Shown here piece by piece: positions 21,129 to 31,462 of a stretch of DNA of 64,000 nucleotides. The notes under the pieces are model-generated. The model ran no database searches. It was not told where the DNA came from and saw only the letters and a program-made list of their open reading frames with translations. Positions within the stretch are counted from its first letter, which is position 1. Each line of letters begins with the position of its first letter. Location: positions 1 through 64,000 of the forward strand of contig UQPB01000012.1 in NCBI GenBank assembly GCA_900542835.1, given 5' to 3'. The DNA is from an uncultured Pelosinus sp. (GTDB lineage Bacteria > Bacillota > Negativicutes > Sporomusales > Acetonemataceae). Made by a program: the position numbers and the translations under genes.

Positions 21129-21488
21129 ATGGTGTTATCGCTGAAAAAAGCGGATAAGCTCAGAAAAAACAAACAGTTTCAGGCAGTATATAAAGGAGGA
21201 AAATCAGTATCAAATCGATTGCTGGTTCTTTATATGCTGCCCAATTACTCTACTGGCGGTAAAATTGGCTTTGCCGCCGGCAAGCGCTTAGGCAATGCTG
21301 TTGTCCGCAATCGCGTCAAGCGGATGCTGCGCGAGGCTTTCCGGCTTAACCGCGATCAACTGCCGGAGGGCTATGATTTTATTCTGGTGGGACGCCAGCC
21401 AGTGGTAGGGGTTAAAACCCAGGAGGTCATCGGTGCGTTCTTAAATGTAGCCGGCCGGGCTGCGCGTATGCGGGTGGAAAGGCAGTGA
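21129..21488 (+). CDS. rnpA: Ribonuclease P protein component
   Basis: A 119-residue RnpA, the protein cofactor of the RNase P ribozyme that matures tRNA 5' ends. The N-terminal [20 protein letters not shown] and the RNR box [16 protein letters not shown] are clear. GGGAGAGG sits just before the start, so ATG 21129 (close) and GTG 21132 (better spacing) are both possible. It follows rpmH by 94 bases and its stop overlaps the yidD start (GTGA). Confidence 0.95.
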   Translation: MVLSLKKADKLRKNKQFQAVYKGGKSVSNRLLVLYMLPNYSTGGKIGFAAGKRLGNAVVRNRVKRMLREAFRLNRDQLPEGYDFILVGRQPVVGVKTQEVIGAFLNVAGRAARMRVERQ

Positions 21489-21703
21489 GACTAACGCAAA
21501 GGCTGCTGATCGGATTAATTGGTTTTTACCGCAGCTTTCTTTCGCCGTTGAAACCGCCGACCTGCCGCTTTATGCCGACCTGTTCGCAATATGCAATACT
21601 GGCAATTGAAAAATATGGGGCTTTCCGGGGAAGTATTTTGGCGATCAAACGAATTTTGAAATGCCATCCGTTTCATCCCGGCGGCTATGATCCTGTGGAA
21701 TAG
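21485..21703 (+). CDS. yidD: Membrane protein insertion efficiency factor YidD
   Basis: A 72-residue YidD/haemolysin-family protein with the conserved cysteines in [13 protein letters not shown] and [11 protein letters not shown] at the C-terminus. It starts at GTG 21485 in a four-base overlap with rnpA, indicating translational coupling. It assists YidC-mediated insertion of inner-membrane proteins. Confidence 0.95.
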   Translation: MRLTQRLLIGLIGFYRSFLSPLKPPTCRFMPTCSQYAILAIEKYGAFRGSILAIKRILKCHPFHPGGYDPVE

Positions 21704-21730
21704 AGTAGAGATTTTTGAGGAGTGAATGGC

Positions 21731-22414
21731 TTGGATTTCTTGAGCGGAATTATTAAGAACCTGCTGACGATATTTTATGATTTGACTGTTTCGGCCGGGA
21801 TCCCCAGTTACGGTCTGGCGATTATTTTGTTGACTGTCTTTATTAAAATGCTGCTATATCCACTGACGGTAAAACAGGTTAAATCGATGAAGGCGATGCA
21901 AGAGATTCAACCCAAAATGAAAGCCCTGCAGGAGAAATACAAAGATAACAAGGAAAAATTATCGAAAGAGATGGCGGAATTGTACAAATCGTCGGGCGTT
22001 AATCCGCTGGCCGGCTGTTTGCCGCTGATTGTGCAAATGCCTGTACTTATCGCCATTTTCTTTGCGATTAAAGAATACAACTATATTGGCGATACCGGTT
22101 TTCTTTGGCTGAACAGCCTGACTTTTGTCGACCCGGCAAAAGAAGCCAGCTTTACCAACCCCAGCGATCCGTTTTATATTCTGCCAATTTTATCTGCGGT
22201 TACAACCTATGTTCAGCAGAAGCAGACCGTTACCGATGTAAATAACGCCCAAAATAAAATGATGATGGTATTTATGCCGATTTTTATCGGTTACATCACA
22301 ATTACGTTTCCGGCTGGGCTGGGAATTTACTGGGTTGTCGGCAATTTGGTGCAAATTGCGCAGCAGTGGTGGATGTATCGCAAGCCGGCCGTGATTCAAG
22401 GGGAGGCTAAGTAA
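21731..22414 (+). CDS. yidC: Membrane protein insertase YidC/SpoIIIJ (short type)
   Basis: A 227-residue Oxa1-family insertase with five predicted membrane helices and the conserved region QEIQPKMKALQEKYKDNKEKLSKEM. It lacks the large periplasmic domain of proteobacterial YidC and has no lipoprotein cysteine, so it is the Gram-positive-style short form. The start is decided by the ribosome-binding site: GAGGAG at 21717-21722 overlaps GTG 21722 but lies eight bases before TTG 21731, which gives MDFLSGIIKNLL. It lies between yidD and jag, with its stop overlapping the jag ATG. Confidence 0.94.
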   Translation: MDFLSGIIKNLLTIFYDLTVSAGIPSYGLAIILLTVFIKMLLYPLTVKQVKSMKAMQEIQPKMKALQEKYKDNKEKLSKEMAELYKSSGVNPLAGCLPLIVQMPVLIAIFFAIKEYNYIGDTGFLWLNSLTFVDPAKEASFTNPSDPFYILPILSAVTTYVQQKQTVTDVNNAQNKMMMVFMPIFIGYITITFPAGLGIYWVVGNLVQIAQQWWMYRKPAVIQGEAK

Positions 22415-23037
22415 TGGACGTTCTCGAAAAAACAGGCAAGACTGTGGAAGAAGCGCTGCAGGCGGCAATGGAAGAGATCGGACTGCCCCCGGAGCGGGTC
22501 GAGGTGGAAGTTCTGGAGGAAGCCAGTAAAGGCCTGTTCGGCCTGATTGGCGGCAAACCGGCCAGAGTTCGCGTTACGGTAAAACAGCTGTGTGTTGCCG
22601 ATGTCGCCCGTTCGTTTTTAGAAAACGTGATTAAAGCAATGAATATTGATGTCAGCATGGAAATGGATAAACGGGAAGACGGCGTTTTTTTCAATTTACG
22701 CGGCGAAAACCTCGGCATGCTGATCGGCAAACATGGACAAACCCTGGATGCACTGCAGTATTTGACAAACCTGGCGGCGCATCGCGACGCCCAGGACCGG
22801 GCCAAAGTTATTATTGACGTCGAGGATTACCGCAAGCGCCGGGCGGAGACGCTGACCAGCCTGGCCCAGCGCATTGCCAGTCAGGTGAAGCGCCGCGGCG
22901 AGAGGGTGGTTCTGGAGCCGATGACGCCAAACGAACGAAAAGTAATTCACATGGCGCTGCAGGATGATCCCCGTATCTCCACCTATAGTGATGGTGAGGA
23001 ACCTTATCGTAAAGTGGTTATTGCGCTAAAGCGATAA
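22414..23037 (+). CDS. jag: RNA-binding protein Jag/KhpB (SpoIIIJ-associated)
   Basis: A 207-residue protein with three domains in order: Jag-N (VEEALQAAMEEIGLPPERV), a KH-like fold containing NLGMLIGKHGQTLDALQYL, and a C-terminal R3H domain (LEPMTPNERKVIHMALQ). It binds RNA, and in other Bacillota it works with KhpA in cell division and envelope control. ATG 22414 overlaps the yidC stop by one base, so the pair is translationally coupled. Confidence 0.95.
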   Translation: MDVLEKTGKTVEEALQAAMEEIGLPPERVEVEVLEEASKGLFGLIGGKPARVRVTVKQLCVADVARSFLENVIKAMNIDVSMEMDKREDGVFFNLRGENLGMLIGKHGQTLDALQYLTNLAAHRDAQDRAKVIIDVEDYRKRRAETLTSLAQRIASQVKRRGERVVLEPMTPNERKVIHMALQDDPRISTYSDGEEPYRKVVIALKR

Positions 23038-23169
23038 GTCTCGAGCTGCATGCCGCCTTTTTCGCCGCAGCCCTTGCGGGCGGCGGCAGTTGCCGGGCTG
23101 ATGGCGTTTGGCCGGCGCTGAGCCGGGTACTGTGATAGATGGCCTGATTTGTCGGAGGCCGGCGTTGTT

Positions 23170-23224
23170 GACCCTGAGAAGCTGCTGCTGGCGTATCAAT
23201 CGCCGGTGCCTCTTTCTCAGGGTC
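23170..23224 (+). promoter_or_regulatory. Hairpin in the jag-mnmE leader
   Basis: GACCCTGAGAA (23170-23180) pairs perfectly with TTCTCAGGGTC (23214-23224), with a GGCG/CGCC stem inside. There is no T run after it. It lies in an otherwise empty 241-base gap, 54 bases before the mnmE start, and could be a leader structure or a processing site. Confidence 0.45.
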
Positions 23225-23278
23225 GTCGGCGTTATAGGGCCGGTGAGATTTAAATAAACGCACAAGGAGAGAGCAGCT

Positions 23279-24655
23279 TTGTCAGATGATACGATTAGCG
23301 CGGTGGCGACCGCCGCCGGTGAAGGCGGCATCGGTATTATCCGTATTAGCGGCGCGGCGGCTATTGGCATTGCCGGACAACTGTTCAGCGGCGTTAACGG
23401 CAGGACAGCGGCTGAGCTCAAGCCATTTCAGGCCGCTTACGGCCGGATTGCCGATCCTGTTTCCGGCGATGTTATTGATGAGGCGCTGCTGTTGGTAATG
23501 AAGGCGCCGCATTCCTATACGCGCGAGGATGTTGTCGAAATCCACTGCCATGGCGGCGGCGTTGCCTTAAGGCGGATTCTTGATTTAACTTTTCGATTGG
23601 GCAGCCGGCCGGCTGAGCCTGGTGAGTTTACCAAACGGGCTTTTCTTAATGGACGGCTTGATCTGAGTCAGGCGGAAGCGGTCATTGACGTTATCCGGGC
23701 GAAGAGCGATGCCTCGCTGCGGGTGGCTGTCAGCCATCTGGGAGGAGCGATGGCTGCGGAAGTCGGTTCCATGCGGCAGCATCTGCTGGAATTGATCGCG
23801 CATTTGGAGGCGACGATTGATTTTCCTGAGGAAGATATTGATGAGCCGGCGATGGCTGCGGTCGTGGACGGTATTGTCAGCCTGGCTGTGCAGACAGACC
23901 GGCTGTTGTCTACTGCAGATACCGGCAGAATATTGCGCGATGGGTTGAGTACAGTCATTATTGGCAAGCCCAATGTGGGCAAATCAAGCCTGCTTAACGC
24001 CCTTGTCAGGGAAGAACGGGCTATTGTCACTGCTATTCCCGGCACTACCCGTGACATGATTGAAGAGTATGTGACCGTCCGCGGCATTCCGCTGCGGCTG
24101 ATTGATACTGCCGGTATCCGGCCTACAGAGGACCTGGTTGAGCGCATTGGCGTCGAACGGGCGCGAGCTGTCACCGGTCAGGCGGATTTGCTTATCCTGA
24201 TGCTGGACCGCTCACAGCCGCTGTCGGCTGAAGACCGGGAGGTTCTCCGTCTGCTGACAGGCCGGACGGCGATCATCCTGCTTAATAAAAGCGATTTGCC
24301 GCCGCAGTGGGATGCCGCCGTGATCGGGCCACTGGCGGCAGGGCATTCGCTGCTGGAAGTCTCCGTCCTCAACCGTGAGGGGCTGGACCGGCTTGAAGAT
24401 GAAATTGTCCGTCTGGTATACAGCGGTCAGGCCGTGTCTGAAGGGGCGTTTGTTACCAGTGTCCGCCATCTAAACTGCCTGCGTGAGGTACAGCGCCATC
24501 TGCAGTCGGCCCAAGAGGCTGCAGCCGTCATGCCGGCGGACTGCGTTGTTATTGATTTGCGTTCGGCCTGGGAGGCCTTAGGTAAAATTTCCGGCGATAC
24601 AGTTGGCGAGGATATTATTGATGAAATTTTTTCCCGGTTTTGCATTGGTAAGTAA
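23279..24655 (+). CDS. mnmE: tRNA modification GTPase MnmE
   Basis: A 458-residue GTPase that, with MnmG, installs the 5-carboxymethylaminomethyl group on wobble uridine-34. The N-terminal folate-binding domain has DTISAVATAAGEGGIGIIRIS; the G domain has GKPNVGKSSLLNAL, DTAGIR and LLNKSD; and the C-terminal FCIGK keeps the catalytic cysteine. It starts at TTG 23279 behind AAGGAGAGAG. It leads the mnmE-mnmG-rsmG group. Confidence 0.97.
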   Translation: MSDDTISAVATAAGEGGIGIIRISGAAAIGIAGQLFSGVNGRTAAELKPFQAAYGRIADPVSGDVIDEALLLVMKAPHSYTREDVVEIHCHGGGVALRRILDLTFRLGSRPAEPGEFTKRAFLNGRLDLSQAEAVIDVIRAKSDASLRVAVSHLGGAMAAEVGSMRQHLLELIAHLEATIDFPEEDIDEPAMAAVVDGIVSLAVQTDRLLSTADTGRILRDGLSTVIIGKPNVGKSSLLNALVREERAIVTAIPGTTRDMIEEYVTVRGIPLRLIDTAGIRPTEDLVERIGVERARAVTGQADLLILMLDRSQPLSAEDREVLRLLTGRTAIILLNKSDLPPQWDAAVIGPLAAGHSLLEVSVLNREGLDRLEDEIVRLVYSGQAVSEGAFVTSVRHLNCLREVQRHLQSAQEAAAVMPADCVVIDLRSAWEALGKISGDTVGEDIIDEIFSRFCIGK

Positions 24656-24676
24656 GCTGTAAGGGGTGACTGATAC

Positions 24677-26572
24677 ATGTCGGAGTCAAAGCCGTTTCAT
24701 TGCGGCGATTATGATATCATTGTCGTCGGCGCCGGTCACGCCGGCTGTGAGGCGGCGCTGGCGGCGGCGCGCATGGGAGCGAAGACGCTGTTAACAACCC
24801 TGACGCTGGATAATATTGCGATGCTTCCCTGTAATCCTTCTATCGGCGGATCGGCCAAGGGACATTTGGTGCGGGAAATCGACGCGCTGGGCGGCCAGAT
24901 GGGCCTGGTTGCCGACCAGACGCTGATTCAGATGCGGATGCTCAATACGGCCAAGGGACCGGCGGTGCACGCGCTGCGGGCGCAGGCGGATAAAAAGCAG
25001 TATCAGGCGGGAATGAAACAGACGCTGGAGAACCAGCCTGGCTTGGATGTAAAGCAGCTGCTGGTGGAAGAAATTTGTCTGGAAGGAGGCCGCGTCAGTG
25101 GTATTAAAACTGAAACCGGCGAGCTTTTTTCCTGCCGCTGCCTGATTCTGGCGACAGGCACCTATCTTAGAGGTAAAATTATTATCGGTGAAACCCAATA
25201 CAGTGGCGGACCCAATGGTCAGCGGGCTGCGGTCAGATTGTCCGAGTCAATGAAAGCGGCGGGACTGACGCTGATGCGGTTTAAAACCGGCACCCCTGCG
25301 CGGGTAGACCGCCGCAGTCTTGATTTTAGCAAAATGCAAGTTCAGAATGGCGATGACGAGGCGCATTGTTTTTCCTTTATGACTGACGCCGTTACCCGCG
25401 AGCAGGTTCCCTGCTGGCTGACGTATACCAACGCCCGTACGCATGAGGTCATTCGCGCTAATTTACATCGCTCGCCGCTTTATATGGGGGTCATTGAGGG
25501 GACCGGGCCGCGTTACTGTCCTTCAATAGAGGATAAAGTCGTCCGCTTCGCCGAGAAAGAATCGCATCAGCTGTTTATTGAGCCGGAAGGGCTGGATACC
25601 AATGAGATGTATGTTCAGGGGATGTCCAGTTGTCTGCCGGTCGAGGTTCAATATCAATTCCTGCGGACTATTCCAGGGCTGGAGCGGGTAGAAATCATGC
25701 GGCCGGCTTACGCGATCGAATATGATTGCGTTGATCCGACACAGTTGAAGCCATCCCTGGAAACGAAAAATATTGCCGGATTATTTTGTGCCGGACAAAC
25801 TAACGGCAGCTCCGGTTATGAGGAAGCGGCGGCGCAGGGCCTGCTGGCCGGAATTAATGCCGTTCAGGCCCTTAACGGCAGGGAACCGTTGGTATTGAGC
25901 CGCTCGCAGGCTTATATCGGCGTGCTGATTGATGATCTGGTGACAAAGGGGACGGCAGAACCCTACCGGATGATGACTTCGCGAGCGGAATACCGGCTGC
26001 TGCTGCGTCAGGATAATGCCGATATCCGCCTGACAGAAATCGGCCGCTCGCTGGGGTTGGTTGATATCGCCCGTTATGAGCGCTTTGCGGCTAAACGCGA
26101 CGCGGTCGCGGCGGCAACGGAGCGGCTGAAGGCCGCAGTCATTAGTCCTGCTGCGGATAATCAGGCCAGATTGTCGGCGCTCGGCACGGCAGAAATCCGC
26201 TCCGGTATCAGTTTATATGATTTGCTGCGGCGGACAGAGGTAAGTTACCGGCTGCTGGCGATGCAGTTTTCCCTGCCGCCGCTGCCGCCTGCGGTTGAGC
26301 TGCAGGTGGAAATAGCAGCCAAGTATGAAGGCTATATCAAAAAGCAAATGGAGCAGGTGGAGCGGGCGGTGCGGCTGGAAGCGAAGCGACTGGCCGATGA
26401 TATCGATTACCGGGCTATTCACGGTCTCTCCAGTGAGGCGGTGCAAAAGCTTGATAAAATCCGGCCGCGGTCAATTGGTCAGGCTTCTCGGATCTCCGGC
26501 GTTTCACCGGCGGATGTTTCCATCCTGATGGTTTATCTGGAGCAGCAGCGGCGCAAGGAGATACAGCAATGA
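24677..26572 (+). CDS. mnmG: tRNA uridine-5-carboxymethylaminomethyl modification enzyme MnmG
   Basis: A 631-residue FAD enzyme, the partner of MnmE. The FAD fold is [21 protein letters not shown]; other family stretches are [21 protein letters not shown], the catalytic-cysteine region [12 protein letters not shown], and [17 protein letters not shown]. The C-terminal helical domain ends with the [17 protein letters not shown] segment. It is 21 bases after mnmE and overlaps rsmG by four bases. Confidence 0.97.
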   Translation: MSESKPFHCGDYDIIVVGAGHAGCEAALAAARMGAKTLLTTLTLDNIAMLPCNPSIGGSAKGHLVREIDALGGQMGLVADQTLIQMRMLNTAKGPAVHALRAQADKKQYQAGMKQTLENQPGLDVKQLLVEEICLEGGRVSGIKTETGELFSCRCLILATGTYLRGKIIIGETQYSGGPNGQRAAVRLSESMKAAGLTLMRFKTGTPARVDRRSLDFSKMQVQNGDDEAHCFSFMTDAVTREQVPCWLTYTNARTHEVIRANLHRSPLYMGVIEGTGPRYCPSIEDKVVRFAEKESHQLFIEPEGLDTNEMYVQGMSSCLPVEVQYQFLRTIPGLERVEIMRPAYAIEYDCVDPTQLKPSLETKNIAGLFCAGQTNGSSGYEEAAAQGLLAGINAVQALNGREPLVLSRSQAYIGVLIDDLVTKGTAEPYRMMTSRAEYRLLLRQDNADIRLTEIGRSLGLVDIARYERFAAKRDAVAAATERLKAAVISPAADNQARLSALGTAEIRSGISLYDLLRRTEVSYRLLAMQFSLPPLPPAVELQVEIAAKYEGYIKKQMEQVERAVRLEAKRLADDIDYRAIHGLSSEAVQKLDKIRPRSIGQASRISGVSPADVSILMVYLEQQRRKEIQQ

Positions 26573-27288
26573 GCTTTGAGGCTATTTTTCCGGTTGTGGC
26601 GGCGGAATTCGGCATTGTCCTGAGTGAGGCCCAGCTGAGTCAGTTTACGCTTTACTACCGGCTGTTGACGGAATGGAATCAGAGAATCAATTTGACGGCG
26701 ATTACCGAGCCAGAGGAAGTTGCTGTCAAGCATATGCTGGACTCCCTGTCCTGCTATGATCCGGCGCTGTTTCCGTCAGGCTGTTCTGTGGTTGATGTCG
26801 GCAGCGGCGCCGGTTTTCCCGGCGTGCCGTTAAAAATTTTGCGGCCGGATTTGTCATTAACACTGTTAGACTCGCTGCAGAAGCGGATTAATTTTTTAGA
26901 GCTTTTGGCGTGCGAACTGGATTTAGCGGATGTGACCTGTCTTCATACCCGGGCCGAGGAAGCGGGACGGCAGACTAAACTGCGGGATCGCTTTGATATT
27001 GCCACTTCGCGGGCTGTCGCCAGGTTAAATGTGCTGACCGAACTGTGTCTGCCCCTGGTAAAGCCAGGCGGCTGTTTTATTGCTCTTAAGGGGGCTCTGT
27101 ATCGCGAGGAGGCTGCCGAGGCCAAAGCGGCGATCAAACTGCTGGGAGGACGTCTGCGGGAGCTGCGGCCGGTGACTCTGCCTCGTCTGCCGGATAGCCG
27201 CGGTATTGTCTATATTGAGAAGCTGCAGCCGACGCCGTCGGCCTATCCGCGGCGGCCGGGAACACCGGAGAAAAAACCGTTGCCATGA
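26569..27288 (+). CDS. rsmG: 16S rRNA (guanine-527-N7)-methyltransferase RsmG
   Basis: A 239-residue SAM-dependent methyltransferase with [17 protein letters not shown] as the SAM motif and [12 protein letters not shown] typical of RsmG. The start ATG overlaps the mnmG stop (ATGA). Its last 20 residues (after [13 protein letters not shown]) are an extra basic, proline-rich tail. Confidence 0.95.
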   Translation: MSFEAIFPVVAAEFGIVLSEAQLSQFTLYYRLLTEWNQRINLTAITEPEEVAVKHMLDSLSCYDPALFPSGCSVVDVGSGAGFPGVPLKILRPDLSLTLLDSLQKRINFLELLACELDLADVTCLHTRAEEAGRQTKLRDRFDIATSRAVARLNVLTELCLPLVKPGGCFIALKGALYREEAAEAKAAIKLLGGRLRELRPVTLPRLPDSRGIVYIEKLQPTPSAYPRRPGTPEKKPLP

Positions 27289-27361
27289 TTTTCCAAAAGA
27301 AGGAAATAATCGCAGGTGTGGCGAATAGATAGTCAGCTAATTTTGTAAGGCGGTGTCATTT

Positions 27362-28276
27362 ATGAAGAGTATCGCCAGATTACTGGGGATCGGATCTGAT
27401 AAAGCCAGCCAGGAACCGACGCAGCCGGTGCTGCAGGAAGTAGCGGTTGAGGAGGAGCCGGCTGTGGCGTTGGCCGATAGCATGCCGGGGGCGGAAATTA
27501 TTTACGTGCGTCAGGCGGAAGTGAGAGCAAATCCGTTTCAGCCGCGGAAAACCTTTCATGAAGAATCGCTGCAGGAACTGGCGGCTTCGATCCGTGAATT
27601 TGGCATTTTGCAGCCGTTGGTTGTACGCCGGACGGATGATGGGCTGGAACTGATTGCCGGTGAACGCCGTCTGCGCGCATCCTTGCTTGCCGGTTTGCCG
27701 CAGGTACCGGTTATTGTACGTGCTATTGCCGACAAGGAAATGGCTGAGCTGGCGATGATTGAAAATCTGCAGCGGGAAGACCTGCATTTCCTTGAGGAAG
27801 CGGAAGGATATCAACTATTGATTTCGCAATTTGGCCTGACCCAGGAGGAGATGGCCGCCCGTGTCGGCAAGAGTCAGTCGACCATTGCCAATAAATTGCG
27901 GCTTTTAAAGCTGGAGCCGGATGTAAGGCAGTCGCTGCGTGAGTTTTCCTTGACGGAGCGCCATGCCCGGGCGTTGTTGAAGCTGGAGACTGCTGAGTCG
28001 CAACGGCAAATGGTGCAGCTTGTCCGTGATAAAGAATTAAATGTCAGAGAGACGGAAGCGGCGATCGAAGAGTACCTGGAAGCTATTTCCCGGGAAAACA
28101 CTCCCGCGGAGCCGCGGCGCAATGTGATTAGGCTGATTAAGGATGTACGGATTTTTATTAATACCATTTCGAATCTGGCCAATGATATGAAAAAAGCGGG
28201 TTTGCCGGTAAATGTACAGCAGGAACAAAATGATGATTATGTAATTTTGACAATGCGCATTCCCAAGAAAAAATAG
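27362..28276 (+). CDS. noc: Nucleoid occlusion protein Noc
   Basis: A 304-residue ParB-family CTPase. The N-terminus MKSIARLLGIG could be the amphipathic membrane-binding helix of Noc. The ParB core has NPFQPRKTF and AGERRLRAS (CTP-binding), and the helix-turn-helix reads TQEEMAARVGKSQSTIANKL. The KSQST segment matches Noc, whereas ParB/Spo0J has KSR or RSR there, as in the paralogue at 32217. ATG 27362 is eight bases from AAGGCGG. It lies directly after rsmG as in Bacillus subtilis. Noc sits at specific sites around the chromosome and blocks division over the nucleoid. Confidence 0.9.
   Translation: MKSIARLLGIGSDKASQEPTQPVLQEVAVEEEPAVALADSMPGAEIIYVRQAEVRANPFQPRKTFHEESLQELAASIREFGILQPLVVRRTDDGLELIAGERRLRASLLAGLPQVPVIVRAIADKEMAELAMIENLQREDLHFLEEAEGYQLLISQFGLTQEEMAARVGKSQSTIANKLRLLKLEPDVRQSLREFSLTERHARALLKLETAESQRQMVQLVRDKELNVRETEAAIEEYLEAISRENTPAEPRRNVIRLIKDVRIFINTISNLANDMKKAGLPVNVQQEQNDDYVILTMRIPKKK
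28085..28098. promoter_or_regulatory. Noc-binding-site-like sequence inside noc
   Basis: ATTTCCCGGGAAAA differs from the B. subtilis Noc site ATTTCCCGGGAAAT only at the last base. It is inside the noc coding sequence. Confidence 0.55.
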
Positions 28277-28394
28277 GCGTGTGCGCCTGCTGTCGGAGTG
28301 ACGTCGCTGACAACCTGTTTACAGCCAGGACCGCGATTTTGCTGTGCCTGCAGTACTGAACTTATTATACGCTCTTTGATCAGTGCAGTGATAC

Positions 28395-28440
28395 AAACAG
28401 CCAGCCGGAAGAAGGAATCTCTTCCGGCTGGCTGTTTTTT
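28395..28440 (+). terminator. Rho-independent terminator of the mnmE-noc transcript
   Basis: An 18-bp perfect stem (AAACAGCCAGCCGGAAGA with its complement) around a 7-base loop, followed by a T run to 28440. It is the main feature of the 310-base gap between noc and metH. Confidence 0.92.
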
Positions 28441-28586
28441 GCGGTTTTATTAGCGGTATATACTGCCGGTGGCAGATAAGCACTGATTAGTATTCAAACA
28501 GCAGAAGCTGACGCCTCCAGGCAGATCTCTTTTCAGCCCGACTGGTTCTTTTAATCAGCGCTTACCTAGGCATGAGCGCGGTGTTT

Positions 28587-31016
28587 CTACTGGGTTAGGC
28601 CTGTTAGGGAACTAGCTTTGGTGATTTCTTTGCAGATCGCTACCGCGGCGACAGCGTCGGCAGCGTAACTGGCGCCAACACTGGAGGCATACTCCGCTGT
28701 CAGTACAGCGCCGCCGGCAATGACGGCTTTTTCGCAGCCGGCGGTGCGCAGGCTCTGGATGGTTATATCGATCTGCGGCAAGGTCGTCGTCATTAACGCG
28801 CACAAGCCGACAATATCCGCGTTGTGTTTTAAGGCTGCGTCGACAACCTTTTCGGCACTGACATCTTTACCTAAATCGATGACTTGAAAGCCGTTGTTTT
28901 CTAATAGAGCGGCAACGATATTTTTTCCCAGGTCATGAATATCGCCTTTTACTGTTGCTAGCAGGACTGTTCCACGTGAAACAGTTTGGTGAGCTGGCAT
29001 AATAGCCCGAATCGCTTCAAAGGCTACTTTCATTGTCTCCGCCGATAAGAGTACCTGCGGCAGGAATACCAGCCCGGTGCCAAAGTCTTTGCCAATATCG
29101 TTCATCGCGCCGGATAAGGCAAGATCAGTAATTTCTAAAGGAGTATGCTTGGCGGCAAGGGCCTGTTCTACCAGCGGTTTAATCCGGTCCTTTTCGCCGG
29201 TAATTACGCATTGCTTGATTTCCTGAAGCAGCGGCGGCAGCTCGCCGCCTGCCAGCGCCGATGCTGCTACTGCCGGCTTGACAGCGGCTGCCGCCGCCGG
29301 AGCGGGAGTGGATTGGGCATAGGCGGCAGCATAGTATTTAGCGTGTTGATCCTTGCCCAGCAGCACCGCCGATGCGGCCAGTATATCCTGCATTAGGGGG
29401 GCGTGAGGATTAAGAATGGGGGCGTCAAGGCCGGCTGCCAGAGCCATGGCGCAAAAGGCGCCGTTCAGCAGGTCGCGGCGTGGCAGGCCAAATGAGACGT
29501 TGCTAAGACCCATAACGGCGGGAATGCCGAAATGAGTGCGATAAGCAGCCAAAGTACGCAGTGTTTCCTGGGCTGCCGTCTGGTCGGCGGCTACGGTCAA
29601 AGTGAGCGCATCCAGCAGCAGGTCATTATCCGTAAGACCGGCACTCTTGGCAGCGGCAATCAATTCGCCGGCAATGGCAACGCGTTCTGCGGCTGTGCTC
29701 GGCACTCCCGCCGGAGTCAGCGGCAGGCAGAGGACGGCGGCGCCGTATTTTTTCGCCAGTGGCAGGAAGGTTTCGATCCGTTCCGGCTCAGCGCTGACAG
29801 AATTGATCAGAGCACGGCCGGGGAAAGCACGCAGGCCCGCTTCCAGCGCCGCCGGATCTGTGGTATCAATCGCCAGCGGGACATTGGTCATAACCGCCAA
29901 TTGTTCAACCGCGTATTTCATCAACGGAGTTTGGTCAATGCCGGCAACGCCCATGTTGACATCAAGCACTACGGCGCCGGCTTGGACTTGGGCTAATGCC
30001 TCGCGCTTCACCATCTGGAAATTGCCGCTTTTGAGCTCCTGGGCCATTAGTTTACGCCCGGTAGGGTTGATTCGTTCTCCGATAACGGCGGTCGGATAGT
30101 TCTTTCCTATATAAATATGACGGCTGCGGCTGGCCAGGACAACTGTTTTTTCCGGCAGCTGGCGCTGCCGCGGCTGGCTGTCAAGCTGGTCAATTACCTG
30201 ACGGGCGGCCTGAATATGTGCCGGTGTAGTGCCGCAGCAGCCGCCGAGATAGGCTGCTCCGGCTTCAGCCAGCCGGGGAATCCAGGCGGCGAACTCATCC
30301 GGGCTCATGTGATAATGAGTTTGACCATTCTCAAGCTCCGGCATGCCGGCGTTGGGTTGAATAATAATTGGCTTGGCAGTAGCCGCCGTCATTGCCTTGA
30401 CGACATCAAGCAGCTGCGCCGGACCCAGTGAGCAGTTGGCGCCAATAATGTCGGCGCCCAGCTTATCAAGAATGACAGCGGCTGTCGCCGGGTCAGTGCC
30501 GGTTACGGTACGACCATCCTTTTCAAAGGTAAGCTGACAAATAACAGGTTTGGCAGTAACCGCTTTTGCCGCCAGCAGCGCGGCCCGCATTTCCTGAATA
30601 TCAATAATAGTTTCAATTAAGATGTAATCGGCGCCCGCCTCGTCCAGTGCCGCTATTTGTTCGGCAAAAGCCTGGTAGGCGTCTTCAAATGAAAGTTCTC
30701 CCAAGGGCTGCAGCAGCTGGCCGCTGGGACCGACAGAGCCGGCTATTTTTGTCGAAGGCAGGCAGGCTTCACGGGCTGCCCGGACAGCGGCAAAGCAAAT
30801 CGGTTTTACGGAATCGGCCAGACCGTAATGCGCCAGCTTGACACGGCTGGCGCCGAAGGTATTGGTTTCAATAATTTCGGCGCCGCTGTCAACGTATTGT
30901 TTATGTATGGCTGTAATCAATTCCGGTCTTAGCAGGCACCAGGCCTCGGGGCAGGCGCCTGCAGGCAGTCCGGCCTGCTGCAGCATTGTTCCCATTGCGC
31001 CGTCGAATAGTATCAT
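28587..31016 (-). CDS. Cobalamin-dependent methionine synthase lacking the reactivation domain
   Basis: An 809-residue MetH-type protein. In order: the homocysteine methyltransferase domain with the zinc cysteines GANCSLG and YLGGCCGTTPA; the pterin-binding domain (about 310-570, GERINPTG, VLDVNMGVAG); the B12 helical cap; and the cobalamin domain with VKGDIHDLGKNIV, whose histidine is the lower cobalt ligand. The C-terminal SAM-binding reactivation domain of E. coli MetH (1227 residues) is missing, as in several anaerobes, so a separate activase is expected. GGAAGGAG precedes ATG 31016. It is inserted head-on between noc and soj and carries a parS site in its coding sequence. Confidence 0.92.
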   Translation of the reverse strand: MILFDGAMGTMLQQAGLPAGACPEAWCLLRPELITAIHKQYVDSGAEIIETNTFGASRVKLAHYGLADSVKPICFAAVRAAREACLPSTKIAGSVGPSGQLLQPLGELSFEDAYQAFAEQIAALDEAGADYILIETIIDIQEMRAALLAAKAVTAKPVICQLTFEKDGRTVTGTDPATAAVILDKLGADIIGANCSLGPAQLLDVVKAMTAATAKPIIIQPNAGMPELENGQTHYHMSPDEFAAWIPRLAEAGAAYLGGCCGTTPAHIQAARQVIDQLDSQPRQRQLPEKTVVLASRSRHIYIGKNYPTAVIGERINPTGRKLMAQELKSGNFQMVKREALAQVQAGAVVLDVNMGVAGIDQTPLMKYAVEQLAVMTNVPLAIDTTDPAALEAGLRAFPGRALINSVSAEPERIETFLPLAKKYGAAVLCLPLTPAGVPSTAAERVAIAGELIAAAKSAGLTDNDLLLDALTLTVAADQTAAQETLRTLAAYRTHFGIPAVMGLSNVSFGLPRRDLLNGAFCAMALAAGLDAPILNPHAPLMQDILAASAVLLGKDQHAKYYAAAYAQSTPAPAAAAAVKPAVAASALAGGELPPLLQEIKQCVITGEKDRIKPLVEQALAAKHTPLEITDLALSGAMNDIGKDFGTGLVFLPQVLLSAETMKVAFEAIRAIMPAHQTVSRGTVLLATVKGDIHDLGKNIVAALLENNGFQVIDLGKDVSAEKVVDAALKHNADIVGLCALMTTTLPQIDITIQSLRTAGCEKAVIAGGAVLTAEYASSVGASYAADAVAAVAICKEITKASSLTGLTQ
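28968..28983. promoter_or_regulatory. parS: parS site 1, within the metH-like gene
   Basis: TGTTCCACGTGAAACA fits the ParB-binding consensus TGTTNCACGTGAAACA at every fixed base. It lies 8.4 kb from oriC and encodes VSRGT in the minus-strand gene. Confidence 0.92.
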
Positions 31017-31057
31017 TTCAGGACTCCTTCCATAGCCGAGGATAAGGGTTTTCTACA

Positions 31058-31086
31058 AAACTACCATAGCCGGGTATGACTGTCAA
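31058..31086 (-). promoter_or_regulatory. Probable promoter of the metH-like gene
   Basis: On the minus strand, TTGACA (31081-31086) is followed after 17 bases by TAGTTT (31058-31063), a moderate -10. No B12-box or SAM-box riboswitch was recognised in the 445-base gap to soj (31017-31462), which holds no convincing gene. Confidence 0.5.
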
Positions 31087-31462
31087 GCGGGGAACTGTTT
31101 TGGCTGGAGAAAAGTATTTTGCGGCATTTTTCATAGCCGCAATTAACTGCAGAACGCTTTGGATACTGGTGTCCGCATGGCATAAAGTAAAAAATAGCTG
31201 GGTAGACTTCCTAGCTTTCGGCGCTGCCGGCAGTGGAGGCCTTTTTAGTGTTTGGGCCCTTTGGTGCAAACAGTGGCTGTTCGTCCCTTTGCGGGAGCCG
31301 GCGGCGCGGCGCCGGTTTTTGTCTGTGCCTGCTGCTGATAACCCGCCGAATCCGGCCCAGTTGCTTACAACAGATTGACGATATCAATAAATCTGCAGGA
31401 ATCTCTATTTACGGTGTGGAATCTAAACAGAATGCAATAAGAGGAACAGAAAGGTGAGGCAT

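Noticed and set aside
31076..31378. 100-codon plus frame between metH and soj
   Set aside because: No ribosome-binding site, no recognisable composition, and it overlaps the metH promoter.
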